The notes below the pieces were generated by a model. The model ran no database searches. It worked only from the letters and a program-made list of their open reading frames with translations, and was not told where the DNA came from. From NCBI GenBank assembly GCA_041655955.1, contig JBBAEN010000001.1:186001-250000 (forward strand): 64,000 bases of DNA. The letters are read 5' to 3'. The position numbers were made by a program, and so were the translations under genes. This document shows positions 52,469-61,141 of this stretch, piece by piece (the stretch's first letter is position 1; each line of letters begins with the position of its first letter). This stretch comes from Micavibrio_A sp041655955. GTDB lineage: Bacteria; Pseudomonadota; Alphaproteobacteria; Micavibrionales; Micavibrionaceae.

Positions 52469-53704
52469 ATGTCCCATTCAGCTCCCCATTCAGGCCCTTT
52501 AGACCCCGTCGTGATCGTCGCCGCGAAGCGCACCGCGATAGGAAGTTTCTCCGGCATGTTTTCATCCATTCCGGCGTATGAATTGGGGGCGGCCGTTATC
52601 AAGGCCGTGCTGGAGGACGCTTCCGTCCCGGCGGCGGATGTCGATGATGTGGTGATGGGGCAAGTTCTGACCGCGGCGCAGGGGCAAAATCCAGCCCGCC
52701 GCGCGGCGATGGCGGCGGGCGTACCGCAGGAGCGCACAGCTCTCACCATCAATCAGGTTTGCGGTTCGGGCCTGCGGGCCGTTGCGCTCGGCGCGCAGGC
52801 GATTTTATGCGGTGATGCGGCCGTGGTTGTCGCCGGTGGGCAGGAAAACATGACCCTTTCCCCCCACGCCCTGCACCTGCGTTCCGGCACGAAAATGGGC
52901 AATGCGTCCATGACCGATACGATGATTACGGATGGGCTGTGGGACGTGTTCAATGATTACCATATGGGTATCACGGCGGAAAATATTGCGGAAAAAGCCG
53001 GCATTTCCCGCGAGGAACAGGACGCCTTCGCCGCCGCCTCCCAGCAAAAGACCGAAGAGGCGCAAAAGGACGGAAAATTTGCGGCGGAAATCACCCCTGT
53101 AAAGATCAGGACGCGCAAGGAGGAAATGACCGCCGAACGCGATGAATTTCCGCGTGCGGGCGTGACGGCAGAGGCTCTTGCAAAACTTCGCCCGGCTTTC
53201 AAGGGTGAAGGCGGGACGGTCACGGCGGGCAACGCGTCCGGCATCAATGACGGGGCTGCGGCGGTCTTGCTGATGCGCGCGAGCGAGGCGCAAAAGCGCG
53301 GCCTTAAGCCTTTCGCCCGCATCAAAAGCTGGGCCACGGCCGGCGTTGACCCTGCCGTGATGGGGACGGGGCCTGTCCCCGCGTCGCGCGCGGCGCTCGG
53401 CAAGGCCGGATGGGACGCCGCCGACCTCGACCTCGTCGAATCGAACGAAGCGTTTGCGGCGCAGGCTTGCTGCGTTTTAAAGGAGTTGAACCTCGATGCG
53501 TCGAAGGTCAATGTCAATGGCGGTGCTATTGCCCTCGGCCACCCGATCGGCGCGTCGGGATGCCGCGTGCTGGTCACATTGCTGCACGAAATGGCGCGGC
53601 GCGGCGCGAAAAAGGGGCTGGTGACCTTGTGTATCGGCGGCGGCATGGGGATTGCCATGTGCGTCGAGCGCGATGACGCGGCCGACTGGAAAGTAATTTC
53701 ATAA
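52469..53704 (+). CDS. phaA: Acetyl-CoA acetyltransferase (beta-ketothiolase)
   Basis: Condenses two acetyl-CoA to acetoacetyl-CoA, the first step of PHB synthesis. 411 residues. The acyl-binding Cys is in NQVCGSGLRAV, the His in GGAIALGHPIGASG, and the second catalytic Cys in TLCIGGGMG; IVAAKRTAIGSFSG opens the protein. GCAGGAG lies 9 bases before the ATG at 52469. It is 13 bases from phaB and 137 from phaC. Confidence 0.96.
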   Translation: MSHSAPHSGPLDPVVIVAAKRTAIGSFSGMFSSIPAYELGAAVIKAVLEDASVPAADVDDVVMGQVLTAAQGQNPARRAAMAAGVPQERTALTINQVCGSGLRAVALGAQAILCGDAAVVVAGGQENMTLSPHALHLRSGTKMGNASMTDTMITDGLWDVFNDYHMGITAENIAEKAGISREEQDAFAAASQQKTEEAQKDGKFAAEITPVKIRTRKEEMTAERDEFPRAGVTAEALAKLRPAFKGEGGTVTAGNASGINDGAAAVLLMRASEAQKRGLKPFARIKSWATAGVDPAVMGTGPVPASRAALGKAGWDAADLDLVESNEAFAAQACCVLKELNLDASKVNVNGGAIALGHPIGASGCRVLVTLLHEMARRGAKKGLVTLCIGGGMGIAMCVERDDAADWKVIS

Positions 53705-53717
53705 CCGGAGAATGAAT

Positions 53718-54443
53718 ATGAGCAAGGGTGTTGCAATTGTTACGGGCGGGACGCGGGGCATCGGCCTTGAAATTACCCGCAAGCTGCGGGCGGACGGCTA
53801 TGAAGTCGCCGCTATCTATCACGGTAACGCAGAGGCCGCGCAAAAATGTGAGGCCGATACAGGGGCGAAGAGCTTCAAGCTCGATGTCGCCGATTTTGAT
53901 GAATGCCGGAATGTTTGCGCCGCTATCGGGACGCAAATGGGGCCAATCAATCTTCTGGTGAACAATGCGGGGATCACAAGGGACGGCGTGCTGCATAAAA
54001 TGGGCGCCGATCAATGGCACGATGTTATCGAAACCAACCTGACCTCCTGCTTCAATATGTGCCGCGCGGTGATTGCGGGGATGCGCGAACGCGGCTTCGG
54101 GCGCATTGTGAATATCAGCTCCATCAACGGCCAGAAGGGGCAGTTCGGCCAGACCAATTATTCGGCGGCAAAGGCGGGGATGCTCGGCTTTACCAAGGCG
54201 CTGGCGCTCGAAAGCGCGGGGAAGGGGATTACGGTCAACGCCATCTGCCCCGGCTATATCGCGACCGACATGACTTCTGCCATGCGCCAGGATGTGCTTG
54301 ATTCCATCATCCGCCAGATTCCGGCGGCGCGGATGGGCGAGCCGCAGGAAATCGCGGGCATCGTCGCCTTCCTCGCCTCGGACAGCGCGGCCTTCATCAA
54401 CGGCGCCACCATCACCGCCAATGGCGGGCAATATATGGTTTAG
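53718..54443 (+). CDS. phaB: Acetoacetyl-CoA reductase
   Basis: NADPH-dependent reduction of acetoacetyl-CoA to (R)-3-hydroxybutyryl-CoA, the monomer for PhaC. 241 residues, short-chain dehydrogenase: TGGTRGIG, NNAGITRD, the catalytic Ser in NISSINGQKGQFGQ and Tyr-x-x-x-Lys in NYSAAKAG. QKGQFGQTNY is specific to PhaB. CCGGAG at 53705-53710 favours the second ATG. Its stop is 3 bases from the end of the convergent pilin-like gene. Confidence 0.96.
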   Translation: MSKGVAIVTGGTRGIGLEITRKLRADGYEVAAIYHGNAEAAQKCEADTGAKSFKLDVADFDECRNVCAAIGTQMGPINLLVNNAGITRDGVLHKMGADQWHDVIETNLTSCFNMCRAVIAGMRERGFGRIVNISSINGQKGQFGQTNYSAAKAGMLGFTKALALESAGKGITVNAICPGYIATDMTSAMRQDVLDSIIRQIPAARMGEPQEIAGIVAFLASDSAAFINGATITANGGQYMV

Positions 54444-54446
54444 CGT

Positions 54447-55187
54447 TTATCGCACGACCAAGAGCTGCCAGAAATTATATTGATGGGCGGGAGAAGGGTT
54501 CGTTGTGCTGGCGCAGAATGATCTCTTGCCTTTTAAAACACCCATCGGGTCTTCCAAAGGGGCGCGATCGTTGAATGCGCCTGTATATTCCGCCGAGGCA
54601 ACGCTCCCGCTTGTGAAGGGTGGTTCATCGCCGGGATTTTCTACACCCAGCAATCTATTGACCATAAGGCAGACTTCCTTGTGCAGGTAGTTTGTTGTAT
54701 AATAGACATCTTCCTTGTCGTTCTCTCCTACGCCCCCAAGCGGAATTATCCGTATGCGCGCTGAACCGTAACCCGTGTTATGGGCCGCGATGGCCCATTC
54801 CTGTAAAGCGGCTTTCGGTATGTTTATGGCCGCCGCGCCGCCGCCCTGCGGGTGGAAGACGCTGCAATCGGGGGAACGGGCATTTGAATAATGTCCGGAA
54901 GGATATAAAGGCGCGCCGCCATGTCTTGCCCACACATCGTTGGAAAAATCGAATTCAGTTTCGGAGCATCCCCGTATGCGGAGCTTTTGCACGGTGCGGG
55001 CGAGCGTGTCGCCGTACTGGATGATCTCCGTGGCCAGTAAACGCGCCCGCGCATCGGACATGGTGCGGGTGGCCGCTCCGGTTCCGCTATCCCGCATCAT
55101 GGCATAGGACAGCGCCGCGAAAAGGGCAACGGCGATAAGTATCAGCACGAGCGCTGAGCCTGATTGGGCATGGCGGCTTTTGTCCAT
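54447..55187 (-). CDS. Pilin-like (PilX/pseudopilin-type) membrane protein, unknown
   Basis: 246 residues. MDKSRHAQSGSALVLILIAVALFAALSYAMM: a short basic leader and then a hydrophobic helix, the layout of class III/PilX-type pilin-like proteins, though the prepilin peptidase Gly-Phe site is not clear (SGSALVL in its place). The rest is a soluble domain with several Cys (GCSETE, PDCSVF, EVCLMV, SFCAST), which could form disulfides in the periplasm. No close family known to me. GAGGGGAG, its ribosome site, is part of a strong hairpin in the leader. Confidence 0.72.
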   Translation of the reverse strand: MDKSRHAQSGSALVLILIAVALFAALSYAMMRDSGTGAATRTMSDARARLLATEIIQYGDTLARTVQKLRIRGCSETEFDFSNDVWARHGGAPLYPSGHYSNARSPDCSVFHPQGGGAAAINIPKAALQEWAIAAHNTGYGSARIRIIPLGGVGENDKEDVYYTTNYLHKEVCLMVNRLLGVENPGDEPPFTSGSVASAEYTGAFNDRAPLEDPMGVLKGKRSFCASTTNPSPAHQYNFWQLLVVR

Positions 55188-55189
55188 AA

Positions 55190-55310
55190 AACTCCCCTCT
55201 TTCTGATGATCGGGGAGTTAGAAAACCCATAAAGCGTAGGGTCGCCATGACCTTTGCCTGCCGGAGCAGGTTGGACATACGTCACAGCCTCCCCGACCAG
55301 AGTCGAGGAG
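55190..55310 (-). ncRNA. Structured 5' leader of the pilin-like gene, riboswitch-like
   Basis: On the minus strand, four hairpins lie in about 120 bases. (A) CTCCTCGAC/GTCGGGGAG, 9 bp with one G-U, arms 55302-55310 and 55289-55297. (B) CCTGC/GCAGG with a TCCG loop, 55257-55270. (C) GGTC/GACC, about 55240-55252. (D) AACTCCCC/GGGGAGTT, arms 55212-55219 and 55190-55197, whose 3' arm is the ribosome site of the gene. The 3' arm of A (TCGGGGAG) can also pair with the 5' arm of D (CTCCCCGA), so A and D compete: a possible on/off switch. No known riboswitch class was recognised. Confidence 0.45.
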
Positions 55311-55566
55311 CATGGATAACGGCCATACAAGCCGCGCTTTATAGGGGTTTCTACGCCCCGGGGCCGGATAATCCGATCCTGCCGCCAATTCTATAGAAAA
55401 CGGAAAGCGAGTCAATGCAATGGGCGGGGGGCCGCGTGGGAAGGAGCATCCGCACGCCTGTTCAACGGTTTTATGGCGGCGCGGCGCTTCCTTCCCTGTC
55501 CGGCTACGCCGCGCCCGTCATTCACGCCCATGCGGCGGTGTTTTCTCTCTTTTTCAGGCGAACTAT

Positions 55567-55596
55567 TTGAGATTACGGACATTTGCTATATATAAA
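55567..55596 (+). promoter_or_regulatory. Candidate sigma-70 promoter of asmA
   Basis: TTGAGA (55567-55572) and TATAAA (55591-55596) spaced 18 bases apart, about 50 bases before the start codon. Confidence 0.5.
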
Positions 55597-55643
55597 TGCC
55601 GTACATTCTTATTCGCAAATGCCAAATTTTATCCGGAGATATT

Positions 55644-58600
55644 ATGAAACGTAACCTGTCGATCGTTCTGGGCCTTCTCATCCTTCTGGTGGGCGCCATC
55701 CTTATCGGGCCGTCCTTTGTGGACTGGAATAAATACAAGCCGCAAATTATCGAACAGGCGAAAAGCGCCGCCGGGTATGACATAAAAATCGACGGTGACA
55801 TCAAATTGTCCGTACTACCGATCCCGCAACTAAAGATCGCAGGACTGTCCGTAGCGTCCCCAAGAGGGCGCGAGGAGAACCTTTTAACCATGAAGCAGGC
55901 TAATGTGTCTGTTGATGTTTTTCCGCTGATTTCCGGCAATATTTCAATAGATACGGTTCGGCTCGTAAGTCCCGATATTCGCCTTGAAATCCTGCCAGAC
56001 GGATCGAATTCATGGATGTCGGACAAGCTGCTGGCCGATGCCGAAGCGGGCAATTCCGATACGGCTCAACAGGATGCACAGAAGGCTAAAAAAGGACAGG
56101 ACGTATCGTTAAATAAATTGATCATCGAGGATGGCCGCGTGGCTTTTGCGAACCGTCAGGCGGGCGGCGAGCATCTGGCCGAACAAATCAATCTGGCGGT
56201 GCGGGCGGATAGTCTTTCCGGCCCGTTTACGCTGGATGGCGACCTTGTCTATGGCGGGAAAAAGATTGAAATCGACGCCGATACAAAGCGCATTTCCGAC
56301 GGAAACAAGGAAATTCCGGCCAATTTGAAAATCCGCCTGCCGGAAAGCGGGGCGTCCGCCGCCTTTGACGGCATCGTGGCGCTGGATCCCATGGAAATTC
56401 AGGGCAAGATGGCCCTGTCCGCCGATAATCTGGCGTCCGTTCTGGCGCTGGCGGGCGGCGATGCGGGCGGGTCTTCCTCCACGCTGGGGCAAAAACTCTC
56501 CTTCTCCGGCCTTGTGACGGCGAACGAGAATATGATCTCCTCGCAAGATATGGATGTCGCTTTCGGCGAGGCCAAGGGGAAGGGGAACCTGTCCGTCACC
56601 AACCTCAAGGCCCAGAACCCAGTCGGCGTGAAGGCCGATATGGCGTTTGAAGGCAATCTGAACCTTGACCGGCTCCTGCCCGCCAAGGACAAGAGAAAAG
56701 CCCCGCGCGTCGAGGAACAGGTCGCCAAGGGCCAGAAACTGGCCGGCAGCGATGCGGGCTTCATCCCCGAAACCCTGTCCCTGCCGTTCCCCGTTGACGG
56801 CACGGTGAATATCGGCGCGGACGGCATTCAATTTGACGGCAAGACCTTTCAGGGCGTCGCGCTGAACCTTTCCAAGAAAGGCGCCGATATCGACGTGCAG
56901 GCAAGGGCGCTCGACATTCCCGGCAAGACGCGGGCGGAAGGGACGGCCTCCATTCGCTACGCCTCTACCTCCCGTTCGGGGGAAAAGGGCGTGACCTATG
57001 CCGACCCGTCCGTGACCTTCAAGGCGCATGGAACGTCGGAACAGCTCCCGACCCTGCTGCGCGCTTTCGCGCCCGCGCAAAGCGATAATGCGGCCCTTGA
57101 AATCTACCGCGCCGCGCAGTTCAACCTCACGGGCCGCGTCACGCCTTCGAGCGTGAGCGTCACGAACAGCACGCTGAAACTCGATGACACCTCCATCGGC
57201 CTTGCCGCATCCTATAAGCCGGACGGCGCCGCGGGCCGTCCCGATGTGATGATCGACCTGACGACCGACATGGTCAATATCGACGCAATTCAGGCGCGGC
57301 TGAACGGACAAAAGAAACAGGCCGTCCAGAAAAGCCCCGCCGCGAAAATGGATGTCAAAAAGGCGCTTGAACCGGTGCGCGGCGTCAATATCCCCGCCAA
57401 TCTGACCTTTGACGTCAGCGCGCAAAAGGCCGTTATGGACGGGCAGGAAATCGGCGGCATCCGGTTGAAGGGCGTTGCGGCGGGGTCTTCCCTGAAGCTT
57501 GAAAACGCCTCCGTCCAGAATTTCCGCGGGGCCGCCGCGAGCCTGAAAGGCACGGTCGCGAATCTTCAGGAACTTTCCGGCATCGACCTTGCCTTCTATG
57601 GCAACACGGCGGACGCCAAAAAACTGCTTCAGTCCTTTGACATGGACACGTCCAAACTGCCGCAGGGGTTCAGCAGCGCACAGGCCAATATCAAGGCCAG
57701 CGGCAAGGCCGACAGTCTTGCGTTCGACGCGGATATTGCCGCGATGGGCGGGAGCCTGCAAGCCGGCGGAAACATGACGGGGCTTCTCGGTACGCCGTCC
57801 TTCAGCAACCTGACCATCGGCGCGAAGCATCCGAATTTCGTCAAGGCGATGCAGATCGTGAACCCCGCCTTTGCGGGCGGGCCGGGGCTGGAACGCCCCT
57901 TTGACCTATATGCGAAGGCCGCGGCGAACGGCAAGGTCTATGACATTACCGACCTTAAAACCTCCATCGGGAACGCAACATTCGGCGGCGGCCTGAAGGT
58001 CGATCTTGCGGGGGCAAAACCCTCCGTGACCGGAACGGTGCAGGCGGGGGCCATCCCGCTGGATGAACTGCTCGGCGCGAAAACCGCCGCTGGTTCCGGC
58101 GGCGCGGGCGGGGCTTCCGCCGCGTCATCCGACGGCGGCAAATGGTCGCGGGCGACGATTGAAACGGGCTGGATGCACAGCGCCAATCTCGATCTGGCCC
58201 TCTCGGCGCAATCCATCACTTATGGCGGCTGGAACTTTACCCAGCCAAAGACCAAAATCGTGCTGAAGGACGGCAACCTGACCGTGGACGGGCTTCAGGC
58301 CGGGCTGTTCGGCGGTGACGCCGCATTGAATGCCAAGGTGAACGACCCGGCGGATGCCCGCCAGCCTTTGTCCATCGCGCTCGATACCAAGATGAACAAG
58401 GTTGCGCTGGAGCCTCTTGCGCTGGCGCTCAGCGGTTCCCGCCTTATCCGCGCGAGCGGCGACGTTTCGATGGCGATGAACGTCCAGACGACCGGCCTGT
58501 CCCCCCACGCGCTGGTGAGCGCGCTGCAGGGGAAAGCTACGCTGGACGGTACGGATATCGTGATGAAGGGGTTTGACCTCGCGCAAATCGGCCTTGCTTT

Positions 58601-59249
58601 CGTCGATTCCGGCAAGCCGCTCGACCGGCTGCAAAATGTCGTCGGCGGTGCGGTGAGCGGCGGTGAAACCCGTTTTGATACGATCAAGGGCGCCTATGAT
58701 ATTTCACAGGGCGTCGCGATCATTTCCAACATGGAGATGGACGGCCCCGCCGCGAACATCAAATCCCGCGGCAACGTCAACCTGCCGCAATGGGTGATCG
58801 ATACGGTGCATACCATCACCTTCAAACAGGCCCGCGATGCCGGCGCGTTCGATGTCGCCATCAAGGGCTCGCTCAGCAATCCGGGCAACACGTTCGGGCG
58901 CGGCCTGTTCAACGACGTTCTGACCCGCCGCCTGCAAAGCAAGATACAGGAAAAGGCGATTGAAAAGCTTCCTGGCGTGCTGGGCGACGACCTGACAGGC
59001 AAGCTGCAAGGGCTTGGCATCCTGCCGCAGCGCCAGCAGCAACAGCCCGCCGCGGCGCCCGATGCCGGGCTTGATGCTGCGCCAAATGCGGCGCCGGAAA
59101 CGGCCCCGCCGCCGGCGCCCGTGGCCGCTCCTCCGGCCCCCGCACCGGAAGCGCAGCCGCAGCAAGAGCCGCAGCAACAAAAGCAACCGGCCAATAATCC
59201 GGAGCAGGTCATTCGCGGCGTTCTGGACGGCTTCCTGAAACAGCAATAG
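55644..59249 (+). CDS. AsmA family protein
   Basis: 1201 residues. One N-terminal membrane helix (LSIVLGLLILLVGAILIGPSF), then the AsmA start VDWNKYKPQIIEQAKSAAGYDIKIDGDI and long repeated beta-strand-rich chorein-like domains to about residue 1120. It ends in the AsmA C-terminal region and a Pro/Ala/Gln-rich tail of about 85 residues. AsmA-like proteins bridge inner and outer membranes and move phospholipids. CCGGAGAT precedes the ATG at 55644. It has a promoter upstream and a strong terminator downstream, so it is a single-gene unit. Confidence 0.92.
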   Translation: MKRNLSIVLGLLILLVGAILIGPSFVDWNKYKPQIIEQAKSAAGYDIKIDGDIKLSVLPIPQLKIAGLSVASPRGREENLLTMKQANVSVDVFPLISGNISIDTVRLVSPDIRLEILPDGSNSWMSDKLLADAEAGNSDTAQQDAQKAKKGQDVSLNKLIIEDGRVAFANRQAGGEHLAEQINLAVRADSLSGPFTLDGDLVYGGKKIEIDADTKRISDGNKEIPANLKIRLPESGASAAFDGIVALDPMEIQGKMALSADNLASVLALAGGDAGGSSSTLGQKLSFSGLVTANENMISSQDMDVAFGEAKGKGNLSVTNLKAQNPVGVKADMAFEGNLNLDRLLPAKDKRKAPRVEEQVAKGQKLAGSDAGFIPETLSLPFPVDGTVNIGADGIQFDGKTFQGVALNLSKKGADIDVQARALDIPGKTRAEGTASIRYASTSRSGEKGVTYADPSVTFKAHGTSEQLPTLLRAFAPAQSDNAALEIYRAAQFNLTGRVTPSSVSVTNSTLKLDDTSIGLAASYKPDGAAGRPDVMIDLTTDMVNIDAIQARLNGQKKQAVQKSPAAKMDVKKALEPVRGVNIPANLTFDVSAQKAVMDGQEIGGIRLKGVAAGSSLKLENASVQNFRGAAASLKGTVANLQELSGIDLAFYGNTADAKKLLQSFDMDTSKLPQGFSSAQANIKASGKADSLAFDADIAAMGGSLQAGGNMTGLLGTPSFSNLTIGAKHPNFVKAMQIVNPAFAGGPGLERPFDLYAKAAANGKVYDITDLKTSIGNATFGGGLKVDLAGAKPSVTGTVQAGAIPLDELLGAKTAAGSGGAGGASAASSDGGKWSRATIETGWMHSANLDLALSAQSITYGGWNFTQPKTKIVLKDGNLTVDGLQAGLFGGDAALNAKVNDPADARQPLSIALDTKMNKVALEPLALALSGSRLIRASGDVSMAMNVQTTGLSPHALVSALQGKATLDGTDIVMKGFDLAQIGLAFVDSGKPLDRLQNVVGGAVSGGETRFDTIKGAYDISQGVAIISNMEMDGPAANIKSRGNVNLPQWVIDTVHTITFKQARDAGAFDVAIKGSLSNPGNTFGRGLFNDVLTRRLQSKIQEKAIEKLPGVLGDDLTGKLQGLGILPQRQQQQPAAAPDAGLDAAPNAAPETAPPPAPVAAPPAPAPEAQPQQEPQQQKQPANNPEQVIRGVLDGFLKQQ

Positions 59250-59280
59250 AAGCCGGAAGCGGCGTAAAACAGCTATAAGA

Positions 59281-59315
59281 AAGGGCGCGGCATTATCATT
59301 GCCGCGCCCTTTTTG
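59281..59315 (+). terminator. Rho-independent terminator after asmA
   Basis: AAGGGCGCGGCA (59281-59292) and TGCCGCGCCCTT (59300-59311) form a perfect 12-bp stem followed by TTT. Very strong. It is followed by three imperfect 12-base repeats (GCGCATGATTTT-like). Confidence 0.92.
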
Positions 59316-59398
59316 CGCATGATTTTGTGTATGACTTTGCGCATGGGTTTGCCCATATCCTTGCATTGTCTTCAAGGGTGGTTTTTGTGCGGCCTTAA

Positions 59399-59662
59399 TT
59401 ATCCCTGCCGCAACCGATCCAGCACAAACAGCCGCAAGGCGCTGGAAAGATTCGTGCCGCGCCGCGCATCTATTTCGGTGATAAGATTTGCCAGAGAGCG
59501 GCCATCCTGCGCGGCAATTTCCTGCAGCATCGTCCAGAAAGGGGCCTCCAGCGTAATGCTGGTCGCATGGCCCGCAATGGTGACGGAGCGCTTGACGGGC
59601 CTTTCCGAAAGGATGTCCGTTACGGGCTTTATCCCATCCATGCCTTCTTCCCGCGTCGCCAT
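59399..59662 (-). CDS. Ribbon-helix-helix domain protein
   Basis: 87 residues. VKRSVTIAGHATSITLEAPFWTMLQEIAAQDGRSLANLITEID matches the RHH_4-type ribbon-helix-helix domain seen in small alphaproteobacterial proteins encoded beside fumC. It may bind DNA as a dimer. The start could be Met8 (59641). It follows fumC by 18 bases on the same strand, probably in the same transcript. Confidence 0.85.
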   Translation of the reverse strand: MATREEGMDGIKPVTDILSERPVKRSVTIAGHATSITLEAPFWTMLQEIAAQDGRSLANLITEIDARRGTNLSSALRLFVLDRLRQG

Positions 59663-59680
59663 GCTGCGCCGGAACCCCGC

Positions 59681-61099
59681 TCAGTCGCGGGGCCTTATCA
59701 TGTCTTCCGGGCGTACCCATTCGTCATATTGGTCTGAGGTCAGCAGGCCGAGGGCGATGCCGGCCTCGCGCAGGCTGGTGCCTTCCTTGTTCGCCTTTTT
59801 GGCGATTTTCGCGGCGTTGTCATAGCCGATATGCGGGTTCAGCGCCGTGACGAGCATCAGCGAATTTTCCATCAGGAAGCGGATGCGCTCGTGGTTCGGC
59901 TCGATTCCGGTAAGGCAGCGCTCCGTAAAGCTGCGGCAGCCGTCGGCCAGAAGCGTGATGGATTGCAGCACGTTATAGATAATGACCGGCTTGAAGACGT
60001 TCAGCTCGAAATGGCCGTTGCTGCCGCCGATCGTGACGGCCACATGGTTGCCCATGACCTGCGCGCAAATCATGGTCAATGCTTCGCACTGGGTCGGGTT
60101 GACCTTGCCGGGCATGATGGACGATCCTGGCTCGTTTTCGGGGAGGAGCAGCTCGCCGATGCCCGACCGCGGGCCGGAGCCCATCAGGCGGATATCGTTG
60201 GCGATTTTCATCAGCGACACGGCCAGCACGTTGAGCGCGCCCGAAAGCTCCACCAATGCGTCATGGGCGGCCAGCGCCTCGAACTTGTTTTCCGCCGTGA
60301 CAAAGGAAAGCCCCGTGATGCGGGAAACCTCTTGCGCGAATTTTTCGGCGAATCCGGCCTTGCAGTTAATGCCCGTGCCGACCGCCGTGCCGCCCTGCGC
60401 CAGCATCATGACGCGCGGTAATGCTGCGTTGACGCGGGCGATATTATAGCCGGTCTGCGCGGCATAACCGGAAAATTCCTGCCCCAGCGTCAGCGGCGTC
60501 GCGTCCTGTAAATGGGTGCGGCCATTCTTGACGATGGGGGCGAATTCCTTCGCCTTAGCCTCCAGCGCCGCATGCAGCATTTCAAGCGAAGGGATGAGAT
60601 TGTGGTAAACGCTCTCGGCGGCCGCGATATGCATCACCGTCGGGAATGTGTCGTTGGAGGACTGGCCCATATTCACATGGTCGTTCGGGTGGACGGGGCT
60701 TTTACCGCCGCGCGTGCCGGACAGGATTTCGTTGGCGCGGCCCGCAATGACCTCGTTCGCGTTCATATTGGTTTGCGTGCCCGATCCCGTCTGCCAGATG
60801 GAAAGCGGGAACTGGCCGGCCAGCGTGCCGTCGAGGATCTCGTCTGCGGCCTGGATGATGGTTTGCGCCAGTTGCGCGTCCAGCGCGCCAAGCGCCGCGT
60901 TGGCCGTGGCCGCGGCTTTTTTCTGGATGCCGAGGGCGCGGACGAGCGGGGCGGGCATTTTCTCCGTCCCGATGTCGAAATTCTGCATGGAGCGCTGCGT
61001 CTGCGCGCCCCAATAGGCGTTCGCGGGGACGTCGATTTCGCCAAAGGAATCGGTTTCGATGCGTTTATCGGACTGGTGCGTCATGGCGGCGGCTTTCAT
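59681..61099 (-). CDS. fumC: Class II fumarate hydratase
   Basis: Iron-independent fumarase of the TCA cycle, fumarate to malate. 472 residues. Seen: TGSGTQTNMNANEVI, HPNDHVNMGQSSNDTFPT, KNGRTHLQDATPLTLGQEF, and the fumarase signature GSSIMPGKVNPT with the catalytic Ser loop. MTHQ, five codons later, is an alternative start. Confidence 0.97.
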   Translation of the reverse strand: MKAAAMTHQSDKRIETDSFGEIDVPANAYWGAQTQRSMQNFDIGTEKMPAPLVRALGIQKKAAATANAALGALDAQLAQTIIQAADEILDGTLAGQFPLSIWQTGSGTQTNMNANEVIAGRANEILSGTRGGKSPVHPNDHVNMGQSSNDTFPTVMHIAAAESVYHNLIPSLEMLHAALEAKAKEFAPIVKNGRTHLQDATPLTLGQEFSGYAAQTGYNIARVNAALPRVMMLAQGGTAVGTGINCKAGFAEKFAQEVSRITGLSFVTAENKFEALAAHDALVELSGALNVLAVSLMKIANDIRLMGSGPRSGIGELLLPENEPGSSIMPGKVNPTQCEALTMICAQVMGNHVAVTIGGSNGHFELNVFKPVIIYNVLQSITLLADGCRSFTERCLTGIEPNHERIRFLMENSLMLVTALNPHIGYDNAAKIAKKANKEGTSLREAGIALGLLTSDQYDEWVRPEDMIRPRD

Positions 61100-61141
61100 C
61101 GTCTTTCTTTCATATGTGTTTGACTGGTTTTTTAATAGGCT

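Larger units (their letters stand above)
55188..55643. other. Divergent intergenic region, pilin-like / asmA
   Basis: 456 bases. The pilin side holds the structured leader (55190-55310). The middle (55311-55560) has only shadow open frames. The asmA side has a promoter candidate at 55567-55596 and a ribosome site at about 55633-55640. Confidence 0.5.

Noticed and set aside
55190..55310. A class I c-di-GMP riboswitch in front of the pilin-like gene
   Set aside because: Context fits, but the conserved GGCAAA...ACGCAAAGCC core and tetraloop receptor were not found in order. I kept only the unnamed structured-leader call.
56109..57830. 573-residue minus-strand frame within asmA
   Set aside because: It is a shadow of the AsmA coding region, with no start signal and many His/Arg typical of GC-rich antisense frames.
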